Below are positions 1-5,443 of a stretch of 5,483 bases of DNA, one piece after another. A program made the position numbers and the translations under genes. The DNA comes from UMGS172 sp045651745 (lineage in GTDB: Bacteria; Bacillota; Clostridia; Oscillospirales; Acutalibacteraceae). The notes beneath the pieces are model-generated. The model did not search any database and was not told where the DNA came from. It saw only the letters and a list, made by a program, of their open reading frames with translations. The stretch covers positions 1 through 5,483 of the forward strand of contig JAZRSW010000104.1 in the NCBI GenBank assembly GCA_045651745.1, read 5' to 3'. The first letter of the stretch is position 1; each line of letters starts with the position of its first letter.

Positions 1-281
1 CCTGATGTTGATTGAATTCTGACACAATTTTTAAGGTCTGTTGCCAAAAGACCGTAAGGATAACACTCACGAAGGTCATCCTTAGTGACAAAAGGCAATT
101 TATGAAGGTCCTCAATACCCTTAATATCGTCGGGAGTAACACCTTTTTCTTCCATTTTCTTGCGGTAATAAGGTACATTATCCCAAACGTGCTTTACTTG
201 TTTAACCAAACGTTCGCTCTGTAATTTTTGCATTTCAGGAAGCGACATTGTTTCGATTTCGGGCTGATAATATTTACTCAT
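1..281 (-). CDS. paaK: phenylacetate-CoA ligase (PaaK family), 5' part only
   Basis: This is the N-terminal part of an AMP-forming aryl-acetate:CoA ligase, about 93 codons, cut by the left window edge. The family makes phenylacetyl-CoA or a related aryl acetyl-CoA from the acid, ATP and CoA in the cytoplasm. The visible protein starts MSKYYQPEIETM and contains the PaaK-typical N-terminal helices (VKHVWDNVPYYRKKM, about residues 29-43). The block LPFVTKDDLRECYPYGLLA follows at about 62-80, then RIQSTSG at about 88-94, which is the beginning of the nucleotide-binding SSGTTG loop. The window ends inside that loop. The ATG at 279-281 is preceded by GGAG at 291-294, nine bases away, which supports this start. 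It lies 33 bases after the iorB stop with no terminator between, so it is probably the fourth gene of the operon. Family assignment is firm. The exact aryl substrate is inferred from the neighbouring iorAB genes, and the catalytic C-terminal domain cannot be seen. Confidence 0.88.
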   Translation of the reverse strand, partial: MSKYYQPEIETMSLPEMQKLQSERLVKQVKHVWDNVPYYRKKMEEKGVTPDDIKGIEDLHKLPFVTKDDLRECYPYGLLATDLKNCVRIQSTS

Positions 282-314
282 TTTTTACATCTCCGTTTTG
301 AAACTGAATTAAAA

Positions 315-887
315 TTATAAGTTATATCCGAGCTCAAAAGCTTTAAGGTTAACATCTAAAAACTTTTCGGGTACAGTGGTTTTAATGGTATCAATCCAAG
401 CTTCATAAGGAATATCGGTAGATTTAGCTAAAACACCAATAAGAACAACGTTTACAGCCTTAATACTACCTGCTTTTTGCGCTAATTCCAAAGCGTCAAG
501 ACTTATAACGTCTGCTTTTGATTTTAATTCTTCAATAATGCCTTCAGGATACTCTGCAGCACCTGTGATAACGGGCATCGGACTCATAGCACGGTCATTA
601 ACAATCATTCTGCCGCCTTTTTTGAGGAACGGTAATGCACGAAGAGCCTCTAAACGCTCGAAAGCCAAAATCAAATCGGCTTCACCTTTGTCGATAATCG
701 GAGAAGCAACCTTGTCTGCATACTTAACATAAGTAACAACCGAGCCACCACGCTGACTCATACCGTGTACTTCTGACACCTTAACGTCAAATCCTTGAGC
801 TATAATAACGTTACCTAAAATTCGGCTGGCTAAAAGAGTACCTTGTCCGCCAACGCCGACTATCATAATGTTTAATTTATCAGTCAT
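315..887 (-). CDS. iorB: indolepyruvate:ferredoxin oxidoreductase, beta subunit (IorB)
   Basis: This is the small subunit of the IorAB complex, 190 aa, the usual length for the family. It belongs to the pyruvate/ketoisovalerate oxidoreductase gamma-domain family and partners IorA in the CoA-dependent oxidative decarboxylation of aryl pyruvates to aryl acetyl-CoA. Seen in the sequence are the N-terminal loop VGVGGQGTLLASRIL (GxGGQG at residues 11-16) and the strongly conserved SEVHGMSQRGGSV block at residues 38-49. Later come EADLILAFERLEALRALPFL (about 69-88) and VNVVLIGVLAK (about 145-155), all characteristic of IorB and related gamma subunits. No iron-sulfur motif is present, as expected, because the clusters are in IorA. 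The ATG directly follows the iorA stop codon and its Shine-Dalgarno lies inside the iorA reading frame, so the two subunits are probably translationally coupled. PaaK follows after 33 bases. The protein is expected to be cytoplasmic, with no signal peptide or membrane segment. Confidence 0.95.
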   Translation of the reverse strand: MTDKLNIMIVGVGGQGTLLASRILGNVIIAQGFDVKVSEVHGMSQRGGSVVTYVKYADKVASPIIDKGEADLILAFERLEALRALPFLKKGGRMIVNDRAMSPMPVITGAAEYPEGIIEELKSKADVISLDALELAQKAGSIKAVNVVLIGVLAKSTDIPYEAWIDTIKTTVPEKFLDVNLKAFELGYNL

Positions 888-2621
888 TTAAGCTTCCTCC
901 TTTTCGATTGCACCGAACGGGCAAACGCCAACACAAAGTCCGCAACCGTTGCACTGTGAATTATCAATTACGGCTTTACCGTCCTTGAACGAAATTGCAG
1001 GACAGCCTAACTTCATACACATTTTGCAGGATTTACACTTTTCACTGTCTACCTTGCAAAAACCTGTATATTTAACAGATTTGAGTAATGCACAAGGACG
1101 CTGTGCAATAATAACTGAAGGTTCATCTGCGGCTAATTCTTCTTTAACTGCCTTTTCAAACCCAACTAAATCAAACGGGTCTTCAACACGAACACGCTCT
1201 ACACCGACAGCCTTACAAAGTGCTAAAAGGTCAACCTGCTTTGTTGCCTCTCCGCGTATTGTTTTACCGGTTGTAGGATTCTCCTGATGTCCGGTCATAC
1301 CGGTAATAGAGTTATCCAAAATAATAACAGTGTTGTTACCCTTATTATATACAATGTCAATAAGACCTGTGATACCTGAATGAATAAAGGTCGAGTCACC
1401 GATAACGGAAACTAACTTTTTGTTAAACTCCTCTCCCCTTGCCTTTGCCATACCGTGAGCGGCACTGACAGAAGCACCCATACAAATGGTTGTATCAACG
1501 CTCTGCAACGGTGCTACGGCACCGAGAGTATAACAACCGATGTCACCCGAAACGGTCACACCGAGCTTTTTCAAGACATAGAAAGTACCTCTATGAGGAC
1601 AACCGACACAAAGTACGGGAGGACGGTTAGGAATTATGGGGTCGGCGACTGCCTCTGTTTCGATACCCCAAACAGCCTTTTTAATCATATTTTGAGAATA
1701 CTCACCGAGTAAAGTGAAGTTTTCCTTACCCTTGCATTTAATTCCCAATGCTTTAACGTGATTTTCAATAACAGGGTCAAGTTCTTCAATAACCCAAAGT
1801 TCATCGTGGCTTTCAGCAAAATCTTTGATAAGTTTTTCGGGTAACGGATAAACCATACCTAATTTTAAGAAATCAACTTTATCACCCAAAGCCTCTTTTG
1901 CGTAAACGTATGTAGTACCTGCGGCAATAACACCAATTTTAGAGCCGTTGTTCTCAACTGTGTTAAATTCGCAGTTTTCGGCTAATTCTTTAAGTTTTAA
2001 TGTACGTTCTTCAACAATAACATGTCTGCCTTTAGCCATAGCCGGCATCATAACGTGTTTCGGGATGTTTTTTTCATAAGGTTTTAAAGCAACTTCCTCG
2101 GGGTCACACAACTCAACTAAACTTTGCGAGTGTGAAACGCGGGTGGAAAGACGAATAAATACCGGAGTATCATATTCCTCACTTAAACTGAAAGCCTTTT
2201 TGGTAAATTCCTTACATTCAGAAGAATCTGAAGGCTCAAGCATCATAATTTTAGCGGCTTCGGCGTAATGACGTGAGTCTTGCTCATTCTGAGATGAATG
2301 CATACCGGGGTCGTCAGCAACACAGAAAACCAAACCGCCGTTAGCGCCGATGTAGCTGACAGTGAAAACGGGGTCAGCCATAACATTAAGACCAACGTGC
2401 TTCATACAAGACATTGCTCTACCGCCTGCGATAGATGCACCGATGGCAACCTCTGCCGCAACCTTTTCGTTAGGTGCCCACTCAACATAAATATCCTTAT
2501 ATTCGACTACCGACTCGGTAATCTCGGTACTTGGAGTTCCAGGATAAGATGAAACAACCTTTACACCTGCTTCAAAAGCACCGCGAGCAACTGCTGCGTT
2601 TCCAAGAAGTAACTTTTTCAT
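888..2621 (-). CDS. iorA: indolepyruvate:ferredoxin oxidoreductase, alpha subunit (IorA)
   Basis: This is the large catalytic subunit of an anaerobic, TPP-dependent aryl-pyruvate:ferredoxin oxidoreductase: aryl pyruvate + CoA + oxidised ferredoxin gives aryl acetyl-CoA + CO2 + reduced ferredoxin. Numbered from the start chosen here (577 aa), the N-terminal pyrimidine-binding domain shows YPGTPSTE at 26-33 and NEKVAAEVAIGAS at about 51-63. The TPP-binding domain has CVGCPHRG (338-345), GDIGCYTLG (359-367) and the diphosphate/Mg motif GDS (408-410) through DNSITGMTG (436-444). The C-terminus is a two-cluster ferredoxin domain, CxxCxxCxxxxCP (Cys 529, 532, 535, 540) and CxxCxxCxxxCP (Cys 557, 560, 563, 567), which should bind two 4Fe-4S clusters. 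All motifs are intact. An in-frame ATG three codons upstream (to 2630, 580 aa) is possible. However, its A lies within the Shine-Dalgarno AAAGGA, which sits eight bases before the ATG at 2619-2621, so I prefer the shorter form. The gene lies between the acyl-CoA ligase and iorB in one operon. Confidence 0.95.
   Translation of the reverse strand: MKKLLLGNAAVARGAFEAGVKVVSSYPGTPSTEITESVVEYKDIYVEWAPNEKVAAEVAIGASIAGGRAMSCMKHVGLNVMADPVFTVSYIGANGGLVFCVADDPGMHSSQNEQDSRHYAEAAKIMMLEPSDSSECKEFTKKAFSLSEEYDTPVFIRLSTRVSHSQSLVELCDPEEVALKPYEKNIPKHVMMPAMAKGRHVIVEERTLKLKELAENCEFNTVENNGSKIGVIAAGTTYVYAKEALGDKVDFLKLGMVYPLPEKLIKDFAESHDELWVIEELDPVIENHVKALGIKCKGKENFTLLGEYSQNMIKKAVWGIETEAVADPIIPNRPPVLCVGCPHRGTFYVLKKLGVTVSGDIGCYTLGAVAPLQSVDTTICMGASVSAAHGMAKARGEEFNKKLVSVIGDSTFIHSGITGLIDIVYNKGNNTVIILDNSITGMTGHQENPTTGKTIRGEATKQVDLLALCKAVGVERVRVEDPFDLVGFEKAVKEELAADEPSVIIAQRPCALLKSVKYTGFCKVDSEKCKSCKMCMKLGCPAISFKDGKAVIDNSQCNGCGLCVGVCPFGAIEKEEA
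896..902 (-). promoter_or_regulatory. iorB ribosome binding site inside the iorA 3' end
   Basis: AAGGAGG on the minus strand ends eight bases before the iorB ATG. These bases also encode the Lys-Glu-Glu run at the end of IorA. Together with the adjoining stop and start codons (TAA then ATG, no gap), this suggests translational coupling and equal subunit synthesis. The motif is seen directly; the coupling is inferred. Confidence 0.85.
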
Positions 2622-2629
2622 AATATTCA

Positions 2630-2635
2630 TCCTTT
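2630..2635 (-). promoter_or_regulatory. iorA ribosome binding site that decides the start
   Basis: AAAGGA on the minus strand overlaps the A of a first in-frame ATG (2628-2630) and lies eight bases upstream of a second ATG (2619-2621). The spacing fits initiation at the second ATG, giving a protein that starts MKKLLLGNAAVARGAFEAG, the way IorA proteins usually begin. Initiation at the first ATG would have no spacer at all. Confidence 0.7.
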
Positions 2636-2648
2636 CAAAAAGAGTAAA

Positions 2649-4283
2649 TTACATTTTAGCGCCGGTAGCCTCGGCAACCAAGCTTTCAGAGCCATAACGC
2701 TTTCTCAAAGTAGGCTTTTCAATTTTTCCGGTAGGATTTCGAGGGATATCAGCAAAAATGATTTTACGTGGACGCTTGTATCTCGGCAAACCGTTTGAAG
2801 CGTTAACCACCTCGTCCTCTGTCAATGTAAACCCCTCTTTAACTTCAATAACCGCAACTGCGATTTCGCCTAAACGTTTATCGGGTAAACCAATAACGGC
2901 AACATCTTTTATAGCGTTTAATTGCTGACGTAAGAAGTTTTCAATCTGTACGGGATATAAATTTTCACCGCCGGTGATAATTACATCTTTTTTGCGGTCA
3001 ACAAGCCAAATAAAGCCGTCTTTGTCTTCTTCTGCCATATCACCGGTAAAGAGCCAACCGTCTTTTAAAACCTCGTTGGTAGCTTCATCGTCCTTATAAT
3101 AGCACTTCATAACGCCGGGACCTTTAACAGCAAGTTCACCAACTTCACCTTTTTTGACTTCCTGCTTGTTTTCGTCAACAATCTTAATTTCCCAACCAAA
3201 ACCTGCTTTGCCGATTGCACCAACGTGGTCGATATTCTCAACGCCTAAATGAACGCAACCAGGACCTATTGACTCACTTAAGCCATAGTTAGTGTCATAA
3301 TCGTGGTTCGGGAAAACCTCTTTCCAACGCTTGATTAACGAAGGCGGAACGGGTTGTGCACCAATATGCATCAATCTCCAACGCGATAAATCGTATTTTG
3401 TAAGGTCGATTTCACCGCGGTCAATAGCATCTAAAACATCCTGAGCCCAAGGTACTAATAACCAAACAATTGAGCATTTTTCCTGGGATGCAGTGCTGAT
3501 AATAAGTTCAGGTGTTGTACCTTTTAATAATACAGCCTTACCGCCAACTAAAAAGCTGCCGAACCAATGCATTTTAGCACCGGTGTGGTACAAAGGCGGA
3601 ATACAAAGGAAAACGTCATCGTGTGTTTGCGAGTGATGGTTTTGCTCAACTTTGCAGGAATGCATCAAACTTTCGTGAGCGTGTAAAATTGCTTTAGGAA
3701 ATCCCGTTGTACCGCTTGAAAAGTAAATTGCACCGTCATCAGAGTCAGTAATTTCGATTTCAGGGTCTTTTTCACTGAAACAGTTAATAATATCATTATA
3801 ATTTTCAGCAAAAGCAGGACAACCCTCACCTACATAAAGCCACATTTTAACCGACGGCACTTTATCAGCAATCTGTTCACAACGACCGATAAATTCAGGC
3901 CCAAAAGCAAGATATTCAGCGTCAGCTTTTTCCAAGCAATATTTAATCTCGTCAGCAGCGTAACGGTAGTTAAGCGGAACTGCGATTGCACCTGCGCGAA
4001 GTATGCCAAAGTAAATCGGCAACCACTCGATACAGTTCATTAAAAGAATTGCAACCTTTGTTCCCTTTTTAACTCCGTTTGCAATAAGTAAATTGGCAAA
4101 TCGACTGGCAGTATCGTCAAACTCTTTCCAGGTGATTTCTCTGCGGTAGTTTGAGCCGGTAGCCTGAGTTAAAGCAAACTCACGCCAAGTCATTTTAGTA
4201 TCGGCACCTGGGTTGACTTCAACAAGACTCACTTCATCCCCATACAGTTCGGCATTTTTCTTTAAAATTTCGGTAATCGGCAT
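2649..4283 (-). CDS. AMP-forming acyl-CoA ligase (ANL superfamily)
   Basis: This is a full-length 544-aa class I adenylate-forming enzyme that activates a carboxylic acid with ATP and joins it to CoA. Motifs in order are the P-loop FSSGTTGFPKA (188-198), PPLYHTGAKMHW (229-240), the aromatic/A5 motif TNYGLSES (331-338) and A7 GWLFTGD (409-415). Next are the hinge and A8 region DRKKDVIITGGENLYP (429-444) and A10 NPTGKIEK (516-523), with Lys520 as the expected adenylation lysine. All key residues are present and no signal peptide or membrane segment is seen. Near the N-terminus, two similar blocks, MTWREF (31-36) and ITWKEF (50-55), are separated by a short linker. The start ATG has AAAAAGGA nine bases upstream. 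It is the first gene of the operon and ends 27 bases before the chosen iorA start (18 before the alternative one). The acid cannot be read from sequence. Context with iorAB and paaK suggests an aryl acetate, but a medium-chain or branched-chain acid is possible. Confidence 0.93.
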   Translation of the reverse strand: MPITEILKKNAELYGDEVSLVEVNPGADTKMTWREFALTQATGSNYRREITWKEFDDTASRFANLLIANGVKKGTKVAILLMNCIEWLPIYFGILRAGAIAVPLNYRYAADEIKYCLEKADAEYLAFGPEFIGRCEQIADKVPSVKMWLYVGEGCPAFAENYNDIINCFSEKDPEIEITDSDDGAIYFSSGTTGFPKAILHAHESLMHSCKVEQNHHSQTHDDVFLCIPPLYHTGAKMHWFGSFLVGGKAVLLKGTTPELIISTASQEKCSIVWLLVPWAQDVLDAIDRGEIDLTKYDLSRWRLMHIGAQPVPPSLIKRWKEVFPNHDYDTNYGLSESIGPGCVHLGVENIDHVGAIGKAGFGWEIKIVDENKQEVKKGEVGELAVKGPGVMKCYYKDDEATNEVLKDGWLFTGDMAEEDKDGFIWLVDRKKDVIITGGENLYPVQIENFLRQQLNAIKDVAVIGLPDKRLGEIAVAVIEVKEGFTLTEDEVVNASNGLPRYKRPRKIIFADIPRNPTGKIEKPTLRKRYGSESLVAEATGAKM

Positions 4284-4318
4284 TTTTTCAAATCCTTTTT
4301 ATGTATTAGGAGTATCAA

Positions 4319-4324
4319 ATTATA
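4319..4324 (-). promoter_or_regulatory. possible secondary -10 element before the acyl-CoA ligase
   Basis: A perfect TATAAT on the minus strand lies 35 bases upstream of the ligase ATG and just downstream of the inverted repeat at 4332-4357. No good -35 hexamer is found at 16-18 bp. TTGACT occurs upstream, but 27 bp away, which is too far. It could be a second promoter that needs an activator, or a chance match in AT-rich DNA. Confidence 0.25.
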
Positions 4325-4331
4325 CACCTTT

Positions 4332-4357
4332 TTGACTACAAAACTACAGTTAGTCAA
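4332..4357. promoter_or_regulatory. inverted repeat, candidate operator of the ior operon
   Basis: Perfect 7-bp arms TTGACTA (4332-4338) and TAGTCAA (4351-4357) are separated by 12 bp. The repeat starts about four bases downstream of the transcription start predicted from the promoter at 4368-4396, and ends just before a TATAAT at 4319-4324. The position suits a repressor that blocks RNA polymerase at or just after initiation; TetR- or MarR-type regulators commonly use such dyads. As an RNA hairpin it would be weak (AU-rich stem, long loop), so a DNA site is more likely. No regulator gene lies in the window. Confidence 0.5.
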
Positions 4358-4367
4358 GATTATCGTT

Positions 4368-4396
4368 ATTTTATCACATTTTCTCAAATTTGTCAA
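4368..4396 (-). promoter_or_regulatory. SigA-type promoter of the ligase-iorA-iorB-paaK operon
   Basis: On the minus strand there is a perfect -35 TTGACA (4391-4396), a 17-bp spacer, and a -10 TAAAAT (4368-4373) preceded by TGA, an extended -10 element. Transcription should start near 4361, giving a leader of roughly 78 bases before the ligase ATG. It lies downstream of the HAD-gene terminator (4431-4457), so the operon has its own promoter. Confidence 0.8.
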
Positions 4397-4430
4397 TGCT
4401 TTAAATCGCTAAATTGCTACAAATTTTCAA

Positions 4431-4457
4431 GTCCCTACCTCTAAAAGAAGCAGGGAC
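4431..4457 (-). terminator. hairpin terminator after the HAD phosphatase gene
   Basis: Arms 4431-4442 and 4446-4457 form a 12-bp stem with a 3-base loop, 23 bases after the HAD stop codon. In minus-strand RNA all 12 positions pair, two of them as G-U wobbles. In plus-strand RNA the same two positions become A-C mismatches, which indicates that the minus strand is the transcribed one. The following U-tract is poor (UUGAAAAUUU), so termination may be incomplete. Confidence 0.65.
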
Positions 4458-4480
4458 AGATAATAAGTATTTTTTATGTA

Positions 4481-5131
4481 TCATTTAAAGAATTTTAACA
4501 AATCAGCAAATACGGGAATTATCTCATCAGCAGTTTTGAGTTTCATAAAAAGCATATCATTAACTTCATCAGAGAAATCAACAATATCAGGGATACCGAT
4601 ACACTTCATTCCCGCAGCGTTTGCAGCCTTAATACCGTTAACCGAGTCTTCAAAAACAAAACAATCTTTTGGCTCAACACCCATTAGTTCAGCAGTTTTC
4701 AAGAAAACGTCAGGGTCAGGTTTGCATCGTGCAACGTCATCGGAACTTACCGCAACTTCAAAGAATTTATCAGCACCAACCGCTTTTAAATGATGGTTGA
4801 TACTCTCGTTTGAAGAACCTGACGCTAACCCCATTCTGATACCATTTTCTTTTAAAAATAATAACAACTGTTCGATACCAGGCATAAATTTTACAACTAG
4901 ATTATCTTTGTAATATTTATGCACGTCAATATTAAAGCGGTCAATATCAATATCGGGATAGTGTTTTAAAACATATTTATAGCAATTATCATTATTCATT
5001 CCGCAAATAATGGGAACGTGTTTACCCATATTGCTAATTCCTTGATTTTCCCCTGCCCAATCCCAAGCGGGTATACAAATGCGTTGGGTATCAAACAAAG
5101 TGCCGTCCATATCAAAAATAACACTAAACAT
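4481..5131 (-). CDS. HAD-superfamily hydrolase, beta-phosphoglucomutase-like
   Basis: This is a complete 216-aa haloacid-dehalogenase-type phosphatase or phosphomutase of subfamily IA, a normal length. Motif I DMDGTLFDT (residues 7-15) supplies the nucleophile Asp7 and the acid/base Asp9. An alpha-helical C1 cap follows at about 16-80. Motif II is LASGSS (102-107, Ser104), motif III Lys137 in CKPDPDVFL, and motif IV EDSVNGIKAANAAGM (161-175). The pattern is typical of beta-phosphoglucomutase, phosphoglycolate phosphatase and small sugar-phosphate phosphatases, and sequence alone does not pick among them. GGAGGT at 5137-5142, five bases before the ATG, supports the start. The gene lies between two hairpin terminators and downstream of tRNA-Leu, so it looks monocistronic. 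Nothing ties it to the aromatic-acid operon beyond adjacency. The catalytic family is firm; the substrate is unknown. Confidence 0.92.
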   Translation of the reverse strand: MFSVIFDMDGTLFDTQRICIPAWDWAGENQGISNMGKHVPIICGMNNDNCYKYVLKHYPDIDIDRFNIDVHKYYKDNLVVKFMPGIEQLLLFLKENGIRMGLASGSSNESINHHLKAVGADKFFEVAVSSDDVARCKPDPDVFLKTAELMGVEPKDCFVFEDSVNGIKAANAAGMKCIGIPDIVDFSDEVNDMLFMKLKTADEIIPVFADLLKFFK

Positions 5132-5146
5132 AAACTACCTCCAAAT

Positions 5147-5162
5147 CATAAAATATTTTATG
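5147..5162. repeat. perfect 16-bp palindrome upstream of the HAD gene
   Basis: CATAAAAT followed by ATTTTATG is a gap-free perfect palindrome that begins four bases beyond the HAD Shine-Dalgarno. It lies directly downstream of a possible -10 (TATAAA on the minus strand, 5163-5168), so it would cover the transcription start. It could be an operator, but its AT-richness makes chance a real alternative. A second small dyad, TTAGTA-TTT-TACTAA, lies at 5176-5190. Confidence 0.35.
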
Positions 5163-5190
5163 TTTATAATGTTTTTTAGTATTTTACTAA
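5163..5190 (-). promoter_or_regulatory. weak candidate promoter of the HAD gene
   Basis: A TATAAA -10 (5163-5168) lies 16 bp from a poor -35 TTAGTA (5185-5190). The HAD gene must be transcribed either from this 58-base gap or by read-through of the tRNA terminator. This is the best match I can see, but the -35 fits consensus at only three of six positions. Confidence 0.3.
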
Positions 5191-5200
5191 TTAAAGTAAT

Positions 5201-5232
5201 AAAACTTCCTGTTCAAACGAACAAGAAGTTTT
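5201..5232 (-). terminator. intrinsic terminator of tRNA-Leu
   Basis: Arms 5201-5214 and 5219-5232 form a 14-bp stem with a 4-base loop. It begins two bases after the encoded CCA end of the tRNA. In minus-strand RNA the only non-Watson-Crick pair is a G-U wobble, which would be a mismatch in plus-strand RNA. The stem ends in UUUU and continues into AUUACUUU, a usable U-rich tail. Confidence 0.85.
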
Positions 5233-5234
5233 TT

Positions 5235-5321
5235 TGGTGCCGGAAGCGGGGGTCGAACCCGCACGGTATCGCTACCACTGGATTTTGAGTCCAGCACGTC
5301 TGCCAATTCCATCATTCCGGC
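5235..5321 (-). tRNA. tRNA-Leu (anticodon CAA)
   Basis: This is a complete class II tRNA that folds into the full cloverleaf. The 7-bp acceptor stem pairs GCCGGAA (5321 down to 5315) with TTCCGGC (5245 down to 5239). The D-arm contains AATTGGCAGAC. The anticodon stem CTGGA/TCCAG encloses the loop CTCAAAA with anticodon CAA, which reads the codon UUG. A long variable arm with stem GGTA/TACC is typical of tRNA-Leu, and the T-arm is GCGGG-TTCGACC-CCCGC. The discriminator is A and the CCA end is encoded (5235-5237). It has its own near-consensus promoter and terminator, so it is a single-gene unit. Confidence 0.97.
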
Positions 5322-5332
5322 GAACGCATATC

Positions 5333-5361
5333 ATTATAGCATACCAAAAGCAAAAAATCAA
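5333..5361 (-). promoter_or_regulatory. strong SigA-type promoter of tRNA-Leu
   Basis: On the minus strand, -35 TTGATT (5356-5361), a 17-bp spacer and a perfect -10 TATAAT (5333-5338) preceded by TGC, an extended -10. Transcription should start near 5326, leaving only about five leader bases before the mature tRNA 5' end. Confidence 0.88.
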
Positions 5362-5443
5362 GGGCTATTTCAATTTTTTTTACAGCGGTACCCATCACGC
5401 GCGCCACACATATACTGTAAAGAAAATGAAAGGAGGTATTTGG

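Noticed and set aside
12..224. Plus-strand frame of 70 codons at the left edge
   Set aside because: It is antisense to the paaK coding region, which has clear family motifs; no ribosome binding site or recognisable motif.
538..2552. Several plus-strand frames opposite iorB and iorA (538-732, 949-1287, 1455-1712, 2298-2552)
   Set aside because: All are shadows of strongly conserved minus-strand genes, with no recognisable domains.
4332..4357. The inverted repeat as a transcription attenuator or riboswitch
   Set aside because: The 7-bp stem is AU-rich with a 12-base loop and no U-run follows. The leader of about 78 bases holds no riboswitch structure I recognise. A DNA operator is the simpler reading.
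4319..4357. TTGACT...TATAAT as the main operon promoter
   Set aside because: The spacer is 27 bp, far outside the working range. The TTGACA-17-TAAAAT pair upstream fits much better.
4476..4793. Plus-strand frame of 105 codons opposite the HAD gene
   Set aside because: It is antisense to an intact HAD phosphatase and starts within the intergenic AT-rich stretch without a Shine-Dalgarno.
5079..5288. Plus-strand frame of 69 codons ending in a CRKRGSNPHGIATTGF-like tail
   Set aside because: It runs antisense through the HAD start and the tRNA-Leu. The tail is simply the complement of the tRNA T-arm and variable arm, a well-known source of false proteins. There is no ribosome binding site.
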